Shown: positions 46,334 through 54,661, counted from the stretch's first letter. The stretch is DNA of 64,000 nucleotides from DAOMNO01 sp035443885 (GCA_035443885.1 DAOMNO010000012.1:49191-113190), one strand, 5' to 3'. Notes: generated by a model not told the origin, from the letters alone. Numbers and translations are program-made.

Positions 46334-47290
46334 TCAGAACCGCACGCTTACGGATGCGCCAAGCAGACCTGCCGCGTCGTAGTCTTCGCCGCGAAGGCGA
46401 ATGCCCGACGAGTTCTCAAGCCGCAGTGTACCGCCCATGGCAAGACCGCCGTAGAGATTGACCGTTACATTCGGGTTGCCGTTCCATGTCAGGCGAATCC
46501 ACGCAGGAATCGAAGTTTCCTCGCCCACGCCGTTCGGCGCAATGCCGGTGTTGTCGAGCCGGAACCTGCGGAAGCGGTACGCGCCGCCGCCTGCAATCTC
46601 CCACCCGCCGCCGAGCGTGTAGATGAGTTCGACTCCGCTATCGCCACTGCCGCTTGAATCCGTGCGGCTGGACAAGCGAAGCCGATCGTTGATCTGCCAG
46701 TTGATGCGGATGATCGGAATGATTCGCGCGCTGTCTTCAATCTGCGTTACCACACCCACGCCGCCGCCAAGCGTGAGTTGATCGCTCAGCCGTACGCTCG
46801 CGCCAATCACGCCGCCCGCGCTCACACTGTCGCCCCAGTCCGCGCCTGATTCACGAGCGAACTGTAGCACAGGCCCGCCGAAGATCGTCCAGTCGCTGTT
46901 GAGCGCGAGCGAGAAGATCGCGCTCGCGCTCAGCGTGTGAATGTCATCCCACGGATTGATGCCCATGAGCGTTGCATTGCGGATGCGGTAGTCGTCGATG
47001 CCGTAGCTGAACGCAAACGTGCCATCAAGGTCAGGCGTGATTTCCGCACGCGCTGCGACACCAAAGATGCCTCGCGACACGCCAATATCGCCGCCGCCGT
47101 CGATGTTTGCTTTGAACTGATGCTCAAACCCGCCACGAACAGAGAAGTACACCCCCTGATCGCGCGCCTCAAACGATTGCAGCGGCGGCTGGCCCGCTGG
47201 CGTTCCCTGCGCATACGCCGCTCCACTCTGAAGAAGTCCCAGCGTCACCAGAGCGAAACCGAACGAGAACGATTGAAACGACGTGATCAC
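46334..47290 (-). CDS. Predicted outer-membrane beta-barrel protein
   Basis: 318 residues. The start chosen is a GTG at 47288-47290 because AAGGAG lies seven bases upstream (47298-47303) and the following residues form a signal peptide (MITSFQSFSFGFALVTLGLLQSGAAYA). Longer frames exist but lack an RBS. The body has alternating hydrophobic and polar strands with many Gly/Asn turns: GVYFSVRGGFEHQF, FGVAARAEIT, TLSASAIFSLAL, WTIFGGPVLQF and LTLGGGVGVV. It ends in VSVRF, a C-terminal Phe typical of barrel-assembly signals. Function is unknown. Confidence 0.75.
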   Translation of the reverse strand: MITSFQSFSFGFALVTLGLLQSGAAYAQGTPAGQPPLQSFEARDQGVYFSVRGGFEHQFKANIDGGGDIGVSRGIFGVAARAEITPDLDGTFAFSYGIDDYRIRNATLMGINPWDDIHTLSASAIFSLALNSDWTIFGGPVLQFARESGADWGDSVSAGGVIGASVRLSDQLTLGGGVGVVTQIEDSARIIPIIRINWQINDRLRLSSRTDSSGSGDSGVELIYTLGGGWEIAGGGAYRFRRFRLDNTGIAPNGVGEETSIPAWIRLTWNGNPNVTVNLYGGLAMGGTLRLENSSGIRLRGEDYDAAGLLGASVSVRF

Positions 47291-47433
47291 AGAGAAACTC
47301 CTTGATGGGTCAGTACGAAGCGGCATCAACGGCGACAGGCCTGCGGCGAGTAGCGTACGCATTTTCCCGCTTGAGGCAACGCGCTGCATCGTAAGGCGTT
47401 GCCCGGCTAACCCTTTGTTCATATTGTTTGGCC

Positions 47434-48015
47434 ATGAAATCTCAAAAAGCACAGAAGAAGGCCACTGCCCATGCGGGCAAGAAAGACGCGGCCGCTGGAG
47501 GCGGCAAGCTTGGCGTCATCGCGCTCACCGTTCTGACGACCGCCGTGTTTATCTGGCTTCTCCTGCCGCAATCATCCGGCGGCACGTCCAGCGGTGCACA
47601 GGCCGATGCCGCCACCACGGCCCAGGAGCCGCAGCCGTCCGCCGTACTCGACGCCGCTGGTGGCCCGCCGCCGGTTCGTTTTACGCCGGAACGCCTCGAC
47701 CTCGGTGTCGTTGAGGTCAACCAGACGATTACGGAAGTCGTCCAGGTCTTCAACCCTACCGACCGGCCCTTGCGCGTGCTGACCACACGAGGCAACTGCA
47801 CATGCGTGCGCGGTGAAATCGGTGCCGGTGGCGTCATCCCGCCTCAGTCAAGCATTCCTCTGACCGTTCACTTCGACACGCTCTCCAACCCCAGCAGCAA
47901 GAATGTGGCAGTCAACATTCTCATTGCAGGCTTCGCGGAACCGCTTTCGCTACCGGTCAGCGCGCGCATCGTCCGCTCGAACGATACCGGCCCGGCTGGT
48001 CCGCAGCCGCGTTAG
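47434..48015 (+). CDS. DUF1573-like membrane-anchored protein
   Basis: 193 residues from the ATG at 47434. A Lys/Ala-rich cytosolic N-terminus is followed by one membrane helix (LGVIALTVLTTAVFIWLLL). After a Ser/Gly/Ala linker the domain reads LDLGVVEVNQTITEVVQVFNPTDRPLRVLTTRGNCTCVRGEIGAGGVIPPQSSIPLTVHFDT, the DUF1573 beta-sandwich with its conserved C-T-C. Such domains are common in Planctomycetes and Bacteroidetes envelope proteins. Role unknown. Confidence 0.85.
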   Translation: MKSQKAQKKATAHAGKKDAAAGGGKLGVIALTVLTTAVFIWLLLPQSSGGTSSGAQADAATTAQEPQPSAVLDAAGGPPPVRFTPERLDLGVVEVNQTITEVVQVFNPTDRPLRVLTTRGNCTCVRGEIGAGGVIPPQSSIPLTVHFDTLSNPSSKNVAVNILIAGFAEPLSLPVSARIVRSNDTGPAGPQPR

Positions 48016-48025
48016 GCCAGATGGT

Positions 48026-48607
48026 CTATTTCTTCTTGAGAATAGATCGCCAGCCGGTCGGCTGAAAGTGCCGAACGTACGCTGCTGAGGTCATGCGGAT
48101 GTCGTCCACGATGAAATAGCAATCGGGATCGATCTTTCGCGCTGCTTCCGCCACGCTCATCGCCTCGCGCCGCCTGACTTCGATGAAGAGCAGCTCAACC
48201 GGCCCATTCTTGCCTCGCCCGTCGATCTCCGTTACGCGATAGCCCGCCTCACGCAGAGCTGCAGCCATCTCGCCCCCCTTGCGGGTGAAGATACGGACGA
48301 TCTGCTGGCCGAAGGCAATGTGCCGTTCCACAGTGATCCCGAGGTAGTTGCCGGTCGCAGCACCGAGCGCGAAGGCGACGGCATACGCTGGCGCTTCGTG
48401 AACATGCTGGATGACCTTGGAAACGGCCACCACCCAGATCAGCACTTCAAAGAAGCCCAGCCACCATGCCGCCACACGGCGGCCATTAATCACGCACACC
48501 GAGCGCAACGTACCCAGCCCGACATCCATGATGCGGGCCAGAAAAATCAACAATGAAATCCCCAGCACGGGGAGAATCGCATTCCAGTCCATCGAAATCA
48601 GCTCCAC
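48026..48607 (-). CDS. UPF0316 (DUF5698/DUF2179)-family membrane protein
   Basis: 193 residues. Three hydrophobic segments (LPVLGISLLIFLARIMDVGLG, AAWWLGFFEVLIWVVAVSKV and APAYAVAFALGAATGNYLG) are followed by a soluble DUF2179-like domain (RKGGEMAAALREAGYRVTEIDGRGKNGPVELLFIEVRRREA...DPDCYFIVDDIR). ISLLIFLARIMDVGLGTLR is the family signature. The family is widespread and unstudied. A possible internal start (MDWNAIL) is five codons later. Confidence 0.87.
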   Translation of the reverse strand: MELISMDWNAILPVLGISLLIFLARIMDVGLGTLRSVCVINGRRVAAWWLGFFEVLIWVVAVSKVIQHVHEAPAYAVAFALGAATGNYLGITVERHIAFGQQIVRIFTRKGGEMAAALREAGYRVTEIDGRGKNGPVELLFIEVRRREAMSVAEAARKIDPDCYFIVDDIRMTSAAYVRHFQPTGWRSILKKK

Positions 48608-48825
48608 GAGTCAGCGATGCGCACCAATCGGCAGAGCAAGCTGCCGAACGTGATAAACGAAAGTGCCTCTACGCCTCGGCTCGACCTCTGGTTTCCACAC
48701 GAATCGGAAAAACTCACCTGTTCAACTTGCCACGGCACATATACGAACTATGATTCGCGATTTGTTATTCATAAGATAGACTCGACTCGTCTCCGTCGGC
48801 CCCGTTTGAGAGGCAAAGGCAACCC

Positions 48826-49809
48826 GTGGACGCATCCGACCTTTCGCAGAACCTGCTCTCTCCCCCCATTCTGTTTTTTGCGTTGGGTCTCCTCGCCACA
48901 TGGCTCCGGTCAGACCTGACAATCCCCCCTGCCGCGGCCAAGGCGCTATCCATCTATCTGCTGCTGGCCATCGGTTTTCATGGCGGTGCGGAGCTTCATC
49001 GCAGCGGACTTGATGGACCTGTGTTCTACACGCTCATCACGGCAGTGCTTGCCAGCGCGCTGCTGCCGCTGCTGAGCTATCGTATTCTGCGCATCAAGCT
49101 CGGAGCGGCTGATGCCGCCGGCATTGCTGCGTGCTACGGCTCCGTCAGTGCGGTCACGTTCATCACGGCCATCAGTTTTCTCGATCGCAGCGGTGTGGAA
49201 TACAGCGGCTTCATGATCGCAGCCATGGCGCTGATGGAATCGCCGGCCATCATTAGCGCGATCATCCTTGCCCGGCTGGCGCAACGGAACAACGAGCCTC
49301 GCGGCACATCGGTGGCGACATGGAAAACCATGCTCCATGAAGCCATGGTCAACGGAGCCATACTTCTTCTGCTGGGGAGCCTGCTGATCGGTTATTTCTC
49401 CGGCGAGGCGGGATGGACCATGATGAAGCCACTCATCAAAGACCCATTTCAGGCCATTCTCTGTCTATTCCTGCTGGACATGGGGATCGTTGCTGCAAAA
49501 CGCATCAGTGATCTGCGACGGTCCGGCGCGTTTCTGATCGGCTTTGCTGTTCTCGCGCCGCCGCTGCAGGCTGGCCTTGGCATCGCAACCGCCGCGCTCC
49601 TTGGGCTGGCGCCGGGCGATGCGCTCCTGCTGGCCGTGCTCTTCGGCAGCGCGAGCTACATCGCGGTTCCCGCAGCGCTGCGACTGGTGCTGCCAAGCGC
49701 GAACCCAAGCCTGTACGTGCCGATGTCGCTCGGCCTTACGTTCCCGATGAACATTACAGTGGGTATTCCCGTGTATTTTGCCGTCATTCAATGGTGGTGG
49801 ACCTCATGA
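48826..49809 (+). CDS. sbtA: SbtA-like sodium-dependent bicarbonate permease
   Basis: 327 residues from a GTG at 48826. Around ten hydrophobic segments form two inverted halves: LLSPPILFFALGLLATWLRSDLTIPPAAAKALSIYLLLAIGFHGG and FQAILCLFLLDMGIVAAKRI. The second half ends with GSASYIAVPAALRLVLPSANPSLYVPMSLGLTFPMNITVGIPVYFAVIQWWW, which is very typical of SbtA. In cyanobacteria SbtA imports bicarbonate for CO2 concentration. Here it may serve anaplerotic carboxylation or pH balance. It overlaps the PII-like gene (ATGA). Confidence 0.88.
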   Translation: MDASDLSQNLLSPPILFFALGLLATWLRSDLTIPPAAAKALSIYLLLAIGFHGGAELHRSGLDGPVFYTLITAVLASALLPLLSYRILRIKLGAADAAGIAACYGSVSAVTFITAISFLDRSGVEYSGFMIAAMALMESPAIISAIILARLAQRNNEPRGTSVATWKTMLHEAMVNGAILLLLGSLLIGYFSGEAGWTMMKPLIKDPFQAILCLFLLDMGIVAAKRISDLRRSGAFLIGFAVLAPPLQAGLGIATAALLGLAPGDALLLAVLFGSASYIAVPAALRLVLPSANPSLYVPMSLGLTFPMNITVGIPVYFAVIQWWWTS

Positions 49810-50105
49810 TGCTGCGATCCATGAAACGTGTGGAACTTGTCATTGACACGCTCCATCTGACGAAAGCAACCGATCAACTGCGCGATGCAGGTGTTACCGG
49901 CTACACCGCCATCCCCAATGTGGCCGGCTTCGGTGATCGAGGCGACCAGCGCGCCGATGATGTCAGCGGCGTCTCAAGCAATGCGTACCTTCTGCTCGCC
50001 GTGCCCGATGAAGAGCTTGATCGCATCCTGAGCACTGTCAAGCCGCTGCTCCAGGTGTATGGCGGAATCTGTCTTGTCTCAGACTGCCAATGGCTCGATC
50101 ATTAG
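49806..50105 (+). CDS. SbtB-like PII-family regulator
   Basis: 99 residues from the ATG at 49806, overlapping the sbtA stop by four bases. The PII core is visible: KRVELVIDTLHLTKATDQLRDAGVTGYTAIPNVAGFG, a T-loop-like insert (GDRGDQRADDVSG), and AYLLLAVPDEELDRILSTVKPLL. In cyanobacteria SbtB binds adenine nucleotides and caps SbtA. The short C-terminus (GGICLVSDCQWLDH) differs from the redox-active tail of some SbtB proteins but keeps two Cys. The coupling supports a regulator-transporter pair. Confidence 0.82.
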   Translation: MMLRSMKRVELVIDTLHLTKATDQLRDAGVTGYTAIPNVAGFGDRGDQRADDVSGVSSNAYLLLAVPDEELDRILSTVKPLLQVYGGICLVSDCQWLDH

Positions 50106-50138
50106 TCGCTGAGTCCATTCATCCGAGGAATCGGCAGC

Positions 50139-50465
50139 ATGAAAAAGCCTGACAAAACCGCAACAGCGCATGAGTACCCGGCGGAATGGACGTTCCTGAC
50201 GAACCATTCACATGTATTGCTGTGCCTCGCTGCAGACGGCGGACTGACGCTTCGAGAGGTTGCGGCGAAAGTGAGCATCACCGAGCGCGCGGTGCAGAAA
50301 ATTGTCGCTGATCTTGTAGAGACCGGGGTGATTGTTCGAGAGCGCGCCGGGCGGAGGAATCGATACCGAATCAACGCGGATCAGCCGCTCCGCCATCCGG
50401 TGGAGTCTCATCGCCGCGTGCGCGACCTCATTCGCATGGTGCACGGCCGCACATCAATCGCCTAG
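50139..50465 (+). CDS. Small winged-helix (MarR-like) regulator
   Basis: 108 residues. A winged HTH covers nearly the whole protein: HSHVLLCLAADGGLTLREVAAKVSITERAVQKIVADLVETGVIVRERAGRRNRYRINADQPLRHPVE. It lies 33 bp after the SbtB-like gene and overlaps the 3' end of the opposite-strand MeaB gene by four bases. It may regulate the sbtA-sbtB pair, but no operator was identified. Confidence 0.8.
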   Translation: MKKPDKTATAHEYPAEWTFLTNHSHVLLCLAADGGLTLREVAAKVSITERAVQKIVADLVETGVIVRERAGRRNRYRINADQPLRHPVESHRRVRDLIRMVHGRTSIA

Positions 50466-51613
50466 CCAAGCAGTCCTTCCAGAAGATCGACGATGCCCTT
50501 GCCCTGCGTAGCGATCGTCTCGTAAATCTTCCGGCCAGCTGCGATATCGAGCAGTTCGCGGACGAGTTTCGCTTCCCCAGCAAAGTCCGCCTTGTTCACG
50601 ACGAAGACATTCGCGATTTCAAGAATGCCCGCCTTGTCCATCTGCACTGCATCGCCCATGCCAGGCACGACGACCACCGCCGTCCGATCGACGTATTGCC
50701 TGATCTTGGTTTCGTTCTGACCTGCGCCGACGGTTTCGATGATGAGATTATCGAAACCCGCGCCGCCGATGAGTTCGATGATCGCGGGCAGCGTCGAGTA
50801 ATCCTCACCGCTGATGGCGAGTGAGCGATAGAAGACGTTTTCATCAACAGTATTGAAGTCCACACGAAGCCGATCGCCAAGTAAGGCGCCACTCGTGATG
50901 GGACTCATTGGATCAAACGCCACCACTGCGATGCGACCACCACGACGGACAGATTCGTTGGCCATCGCCGCAACGAGGGTGCTCTTTCCTGCGCCGGGTG
51001 AGCCGGTGAGGCCGATGACGCGAGCGGGCTTTCGCCGCGGGGCCTTCACCGTCTGCCCTGCATGAACGAGGCTGATGTCGCGAGCGAGTCGCGCGATGGG
51101 ATGCGCGTCAGTGCCGAGTGGTTGATACGGCTTCACCACCTCGCGAACGCCATCCACGATGTCCTGCATCGATGTGCCGGTGTGGAACAGACGATTCACG
51201 CCCGCCTTGAGCATGGGCTGCACATCTTCCTGTGGAATGATGCCACCCATGTTGATGACCATGTCCGGGCGCCCCACTTTCGCGCATTCTTCAATCAGCT
51301 TCGGCACAAGCACAAGGTGCGAGTTGGACATCATGGAGCACGCAATGAGGTCCACGTCCTCATCTCGTGCGGAAATGGCGAGCGAGCGAGGCGTCTGCCA
51401 GAGGCCGGAGTAGATAACGTGCACACCGCTGTCGCGCATGGCTCGCGCAATCAGCTTCACGCCGCGATCGTGTCCGTCCAGCCCCATCTTCCCCAGCAGC
51501 ACGCGCGGGCGATGCGGCAGGTCGGCACAGCGGTCAATCTTTTCAACGGCAGTCGTTGGCTCGGTGGTTGGGCTTGGCATGGAAGACTCAGAAAAAGTAG
51601 CTGAAACGTCCAT
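50462..51613 (-). CDS. B12-binding domain fused to MeaB/ArgK-type G-protein chaperone
   Basis: 383 residues from the ATG at 51611-51613; an ATG 11 codons later is also possible and neither has a good RBS. The N-terminal ~130 residues are a cobalamin-binding domain with DxHxxG (GLDGHDRGVK, Asp46-His48-Gly51), as in the small or C-terminal part of methylmalonyl-CoA mutase. The C-terminal part is a MeaB GTPase: Walker A TGSPGAGKST, DPMSPITSG, ETVGAGQNE and NKAD. Such fusions protect and reload the mutase cofactor. The catalytic TIM-barrel mutase subunit must be elsewhere, probably as a separate protein. Confidence 0.88.
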   Translation of the reverse strand: MDVSATFSESSMPSPTTEPTTAVEKIDRCADLPHRPRVLLGKMGLDGHDRGVKLIARAMRDSGVHVIYSGLWQTPRSLAISARDEDVDLIACSMMSNSHLVLVPKLIEECAKVGRPDMVINMGGIIPQEDVQPMLKAGVNRLFHTGTSMQDIVDGVREVVKPYQPLGTDAHPIARLARDISLVHAGQTVKAPRRKPARVIGLTGSPGAGKSTLVAAMANESVRRGGRIAVVAFDPMSPITSGALLGDRLRVDFNTVDENVFYRSLAISGEDYSTLPAIIELIGGAGFDNLIIETVGAGQNETKIRQYVDRTAVVVVPGMGDAVQMDKAGILEIANVFVVNKADFAGEAKLVRELLDIAAGRKIYETIATQGKGIVDLLEGLLG

Positions 51614-51668
51614 GATAGCGGACCGCAACCCGGCGGCGAACCACCGCGCGGATCGCTTATCATCCACC

Positions 51669-51695
51669 TTGACAATACTTCGAGTTTTGTATAAA
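51669..51695 (+). promoter_or_regulatory. arsR promoter
   Basis: A perfect TTGACA (51669-51674) with TATAAA (51690-51695) after 15 bp; ATAAAT one base later would give 16 bp. The repeated 26-bp element covers the spacer and the -10, so a repressor bound there would block polymerase. The ATG of arsR follows 9 bases after the -10. Confidence 0.6.
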
Positions 51696-51699
51696 TCTC
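51674..51699 (+). promoter_or_regulatory. First copy of repeated regulatory element, candidate ArsR operator
   Basis: 26 bp with core ACTTC-AGTTTTGTA-AAATCTC, 24 of 26 identical to the copy at 44053-44078 on the other strand. It overlaps the arsR -10 and lies 5 bp before the start codon, the usual arrangement for autoregulation by ArsR-family repressors. Confidence 0.6.
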
Positions 51700-51704
51700 G
51701 TCTT

Positions 51705-52019
51705 ATGAGCAGGCCACACGCGGATGCAGATGTCTTTCGCGCGATTGCGGACCCCACACGACGACGGGTTCTCGATCTTCTCAAAACAGGCGACAAGCCC
51801 GTCCATGAAATCGCTCGCACCGTCAACACATCAGGCCCCACGCTCACGCACCATCTCAACATTCTGCGCAACGTCGGCCTTGTTCGGCATCACCGCGCGG
51901 GGCGGCTCCGCATCTACACGTTGGAACTGCAACGACTGCGCGAAATCGTCGCGTGGCTCGCTCGCTATGAAGAACTCTGGCGGCCGCGCACCGCTGTTGT
52001 TCGCCGCACTGCGGGGTAA
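51705..52019 (+). CDS. ArsR-family transcriptional repressor
   Basis: 104 residues from the ATG at 51705. The winged HTH is DVFRAIADPTRRRVLDLLKTGDKPVHEIARTVNTSGPTLTHHLNILRNVGLVRHHRAGRLRIYTLELQRLREIVAWLARYEELW, a standard ArsR/SdpR-type domain. There is no obvious Cys metal site (no CxC or Cys in helix 3), so it may sense a different signal or act through autoregulation only. It diverges from the MeaB fusion. A second copy of its promoter element lies upstream of the ABC exporter 7.6 kb away. Confidence 0.9.
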   Translation: MSRPHADADVFRAIADPTRRRVLDLLKTGDKPVHEIARTVNTSGPTLTHHLNILRNVGLVRHHRAGRLRIYTLELQRLREIVAWLARYEELWRPRTAVVRRTAG

Positions 52020-52067
52020 TGCCCCAGTGTCGCGCGTCTGACAACCGAATCACGTCGGCTCGCTGTT

Positions 52068-53543
52068 TCAACTCAGCGGCGGCAGTTCGTCCTCAGCATG
52101 CGCTTCGGCGTACTTCCGCGCGCGGCCGTGCGATTTCATCTCCCCCAAGTCTTTTCGCTTGCGCTTTGAGAAAACGAGCCGAATCGGCACTTCCGAGAAC
52201 GGCAGCTCTTCGCGTAGCCGATTCATCAGATATCGCTCATAGTTGCCCTCGAAGAGCTTCGGATCGTTCACAACCATGACGATCGTGGGCGGATTCGTCT
52301 CAATCTGGCTCACATACAGCAGCTTGGCGCGCGTTCCCAATTTCGACGAAGGGCCTCGCTCCTTCAGAATCTTCTCGATCACGCTGTTGAGTTGTCCCGT
52401 CCCTTCGCGATGCGAAGCCTGCTGGTGCAGGTTGAAGGCCAGCGCAACAAGATCGCGCATGCCCTCTGCCTCCTTTGCGCTGATGAACACAATCGGCGCA
52501 TAATCGAAGCCGCGCAGCTCGCGCGTCAAATAGTCGAGATAATCCTCAGTCGATGTCTGAGTCTCATCCACCATGTCCCACTTGTTCACCACGATGATCG
52601 TGGGCTTGAACTGCCGCTGAAGCTCCTGCGCCAGTTTCTTGTCCACCTGCGAAACCTCAACCGTCGCATCCAGCAGCAGCGCAACCACATCCGCACGGCG
52701 GATCGACTGAAGCATTCGGTGATACGCGTAATACTCAATATCATCCGCAAAGCTCTTGCGCTTTCGAACGCCCGCCGTGTCGATCGCCAGCAGATGCCGG
52801 CCTTCAATCTCAAAGCGCACGTCGATCGAATCGCGCGTCGTGCCTGCAATTTCCGACACGATCACACGTGGCTCACCGGCTAGCGCGTTAATCAGCGTTG
52901 ATTTACCAGCGTTCCGCTTGCCCACGATCGCCAGTTTCAATTCCGGCTCAGTCTCTGGGTGATCTGATACGTGTGAATCGAGTCGCGTGTAGATGGACTC
53001 AAACAGCGCGCGTGTGCCGAAGCCGTTCTCCGCGGACACACACACCGGCTCGCCGAACCCGAGTGCCGCCGCCTCAAGCCCGAAGTTGATCCAGTTCTCA
53101 CCATCCACCTTGTTCGCCACCGGCATCACCTTGCCCGAAACGCCGGATTGTCGCAGCAGCGTCGCGATTGTCTCGTCCAAGCTCGTGATGCCGCTCTGTG
53201 CATCAATGACAAACAGAATCAGGTCCGCACGAGCAATCGCTGTTCTGATCTGCGATTCAATATCGCCCGTCAACTGCGATAGGTCCGCGCCGACATCGTC
53301 AAACCGCTTCCCTTCCGCCACGTACACGCCATACCCGCCGGTGTCGGCCAGTTCGATCAGCTTGGTCGGCGTGCCGCGCGGTGTGTCCAGCGGCGGATCG
53401 ATCTCAATGATGGTCGAAACCCGATCGCGCGTAACACCCGGCGTGGGATCAACGATCGACACGCGCCGACGGGCAAGCCGATTCACAAGACTCGACTTCC
53501 CGACATTCGGGCGACCCACGATGGCAACCTGAGGCAGCGACAT
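52068..53543 (-). CDS. der: Ribosome-associated GTPase Der (EngA)
   Basis: 491-residue double GTPase needed for 50S assembly. G-domain 1: GRPNVGKSSLVNRL, DTGG (ELADTGGYG) and NKVD. G-domain 2: GKRNAGKSTLINALAG, IDTAGVRKR and NKWD. The C-terminal KH-like domain (PPTIVMVVNDPKLFEGNYERYLMNRLREELPFSEVPIRLVFSKRKRKD) completes the family layout. The protein is slightly longer than usual because of insertions in the first G domain (DPPLDTPRGTPTK). truB follows upstream on the same strand, 24 bp away. Confidence 0.96.
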   Translation of the reverse strand: MSLPQVAIVGRPNVGKSSLVNRLARRRVSIVDPTPGVTRDRVSTIIEIDPPLDTPRGTPTKLIELADTGGYGVYVAEGKRFDDVGADLSQLTGDIESQIRTAIARADLILFVIDAQSGITSLDETIATLLRQSGVSGKVMPVANKVDGENWINFGLEAAALGFGEPVCVSAENGFGTRALFESIYTRLDSHVSDHPETEPELKLAIVGKRNAGKSTLINALAGEPRVIVSEIAGTTRDSIDVRFEIEGRHLLAIDTAGVRKRKSFADDIEYYAYHRMLQSIRRADVVALLLDATVEVSQVDKKLAQELQRQFKPTIIVVNKWDMVDETQTSTEDYLDYLTRELRGFDYAPIVFISAKEAEGMRDLVALAFNLHQQASHREGTGQLNSVIEKILKERGPSSKLGTRAKLLYVSQIETNPPTIVMVVNDPKLFEGNYERYLMNRLREELPFSEVPIRLVFSKRKRKDLGEMKSHGRARKYAEAHAEDELPPLS

Positions 53544-53567
53544 GGGCGGATTGTAGGCTGCGAATCG

Positions 53568-54362
53568 CTACATGCCGCCTGCCGATTGTCGCACCATCAA
53601 CAATGCATCGTCCGGCGGAATCAAATGCGATTGCAACAGCGGATTCGGCACGTCTTCCAGCCGGACGGCTTGATCAAGCGTGAACGGCCCCACGGCCGTG
53701 CGTCGAATGGCGGCACAGTGCCCGCCAGTGCCCAGCGCTTCGCCCAAGTCGCGCGCGAGACTGCGCACGTAAAAGCCCTTCCCGCAGTGAATATCAATCT
53801 CGACCATCGGCCACGCATACCGAATCAGTTCAATGGAATGCACTTTCACCTCGCGCGGCTTCACTACCACCGCTTCGCCCTTCCGCGCCATCGCGTAGGC
53901 CCGCTTGCCGTCGATTTTGACCGCGCTGAACGCGGGCGGCTTCTGCATGATGGCCCCCACGAACCGCTCAAGCGCACGCTGCACCGCTGTTTCGTCCGGT
54001 GGAGACGCGACTGGCACTTCCGTTCGCTCTCCTTCCATGTCGTCGGTGGTCGTGAACGCAGAACAGTCGATGGTCGTGCGATACCGCTTGTCCGTCGCCA
54101 TGAGTTGATCGATGAGTTTGGTCGCGCTGCCAATGGCGATGACGAGCACACCAGTCGCGCGCGGGTCGAGCGTCCCCGCGTGGCCGGTTCGCGCACCCGC
54201 GGCTCGTCGCCGCACTTCGCTGACCGCCGTCATTGAGCTGATGCCGTAAGGCTTGTCGAGCGTCAGAACGCCTGCGATTGCAGCGTCGGCGTCTCGATGG
54301 CCACCCCGGCGAGGACGATTTCCGGGATTGAATCCGGGCTGCGGCTTGTTTGGGCGGCTCAC
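53568..54362 (-). CDS. truB: tRNA pseudouridine synthase B
   Basis: 264 residues from a GTG at 54360-54362. TruB converts U55 to pseudouridine in tRNA. The catalytic Asp is in GHAGTLDPRATGVLVIA. Other motifs are GVLTLDKPYGISS, KPPAFSAVKIDGKRAYAMARKGE and CGKGFYVRSLARDLGEALGTGGHCAAIRRTAVGPF. The C-terminal PUA domain of E. coli TruB is absent, as in many short bacterial forms. It is divergent from the tRNA-Ser gene with only 23 bp between them, so promoters must overlap. Confidence 0.95.
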   Translation of the reverse strand: MSRPNKPQPGFNPGNRPRRGGHRDADAAIAGVLTLDKPYGISSMTAVSEVRRRAAGARTGHAGTLDPRATGVLVIAIGSATKLIDQLMATDKRYRTTIDCSAFTTTDDMEGERTEVPVASPPDETAVQRALERFVGAIMQKPPAFSAVKIDGKRAYAMARKGEAVVVKPREVKVHSIELIRYAWPMVEIDIHCGKGFYVRSLARDLGEALGTGGHCAAIRRTAVGPFTLDQAVRLEDVPNPLLQSHLIPPDDALLMVRQSAGGM

Positions 54363-54374
54363 ATCGGTACACTA
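54346..54374 (+). promoter_or_regulatory. Candidate promoter of tRNA-Ser
   Basis: TTGTTT (54346-54351), a 17-bp spacer and TACACT (54369-54374). Transcription would begin about five bases before the tRNA. The -35 lies inside the first codons of the divergent truB, whose start site is the GTG at 54362. Confidence 0.4.
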
Positions 54375-54385
54375 CCGGATTCACC

Positions 54386-54473
54386 GGACAGGTGTCCGAG
54401 TGGCCGAAGGAGCGGCACTGGAAATGCCGTGTACGGTTTTTCCGTACCGTGGGTTCGAATCCCACCCTGTCCG
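54386..54473 (+). tRNA. tRNA-Ser (GGA)
   Basis: 88 nt. The acceptor stem GGACAGG (54386-54392) pairs with CCTGTCC (54466-54472). The anticodon stem CGGCA/TGCCG encloses CTGGAAA with anticodon GGA, reading UCC/UCU. A long variable arm (GTACGGTTTTTCCGTACC) is typical of tRNA-Ser. The T loop reads GGGTTCGAATCCC. CCA is not encoded. Confidence 0.95.
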
Positions 54474-54485
54474 CTTGGGAGTCTT

Positions 54486-54570
54486 GTGTGCTGGGTGCTG
54501 GATGCTGGGTTCTTCCGGGCTGGTTGATGGCCCGCATCGGAAGCCGCAGCACCGAGCACTCAGCACCTGG
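54486..54570. repeat. Imperfect inverted repeat between the two tRNA genes
   Basis: The words GTGCTGGGTGCTGGATGCTG and, inverted, CAGCACCGAGCACTCAGCAC match in 17 of 20 positions and could fold into one long stem with a GC-rich loop. Related CTGAGTGCTG words appear elsewhere in intergenic DNA (457-480, 5217-5243). Confidence 0.6.
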
Positions 54571-54581
54571 GACTCTCGCCT

Positions 54582-54656
54582 CGGGGCGTAGCGCAGCTTG
54601 GTTAGCGCGCCTGACTGGGGGTCAGGAGGTCGGCAGTTCAAATCTGCCCGCCCCGA
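54582..54656 (+). tRNA. tRNA-Pro (GGG)
   Basis: 75 nt. The acceptor stem CGGGGCG (54582-54588) pairs with CGCCCCG (54649-54655), discriminator A. The anticodon stem CCTGA/TCAGG encloses CTGGGGG with anticodon GGG. T arm GGCAGTTCAAATCTGCC. CCA is not encoded. It shares a transcript or tandem arrangement with tRNA-Ser and is followed by a terminator. Confidence 0.95.
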
Positions 54657-54661
54657 CTGTT

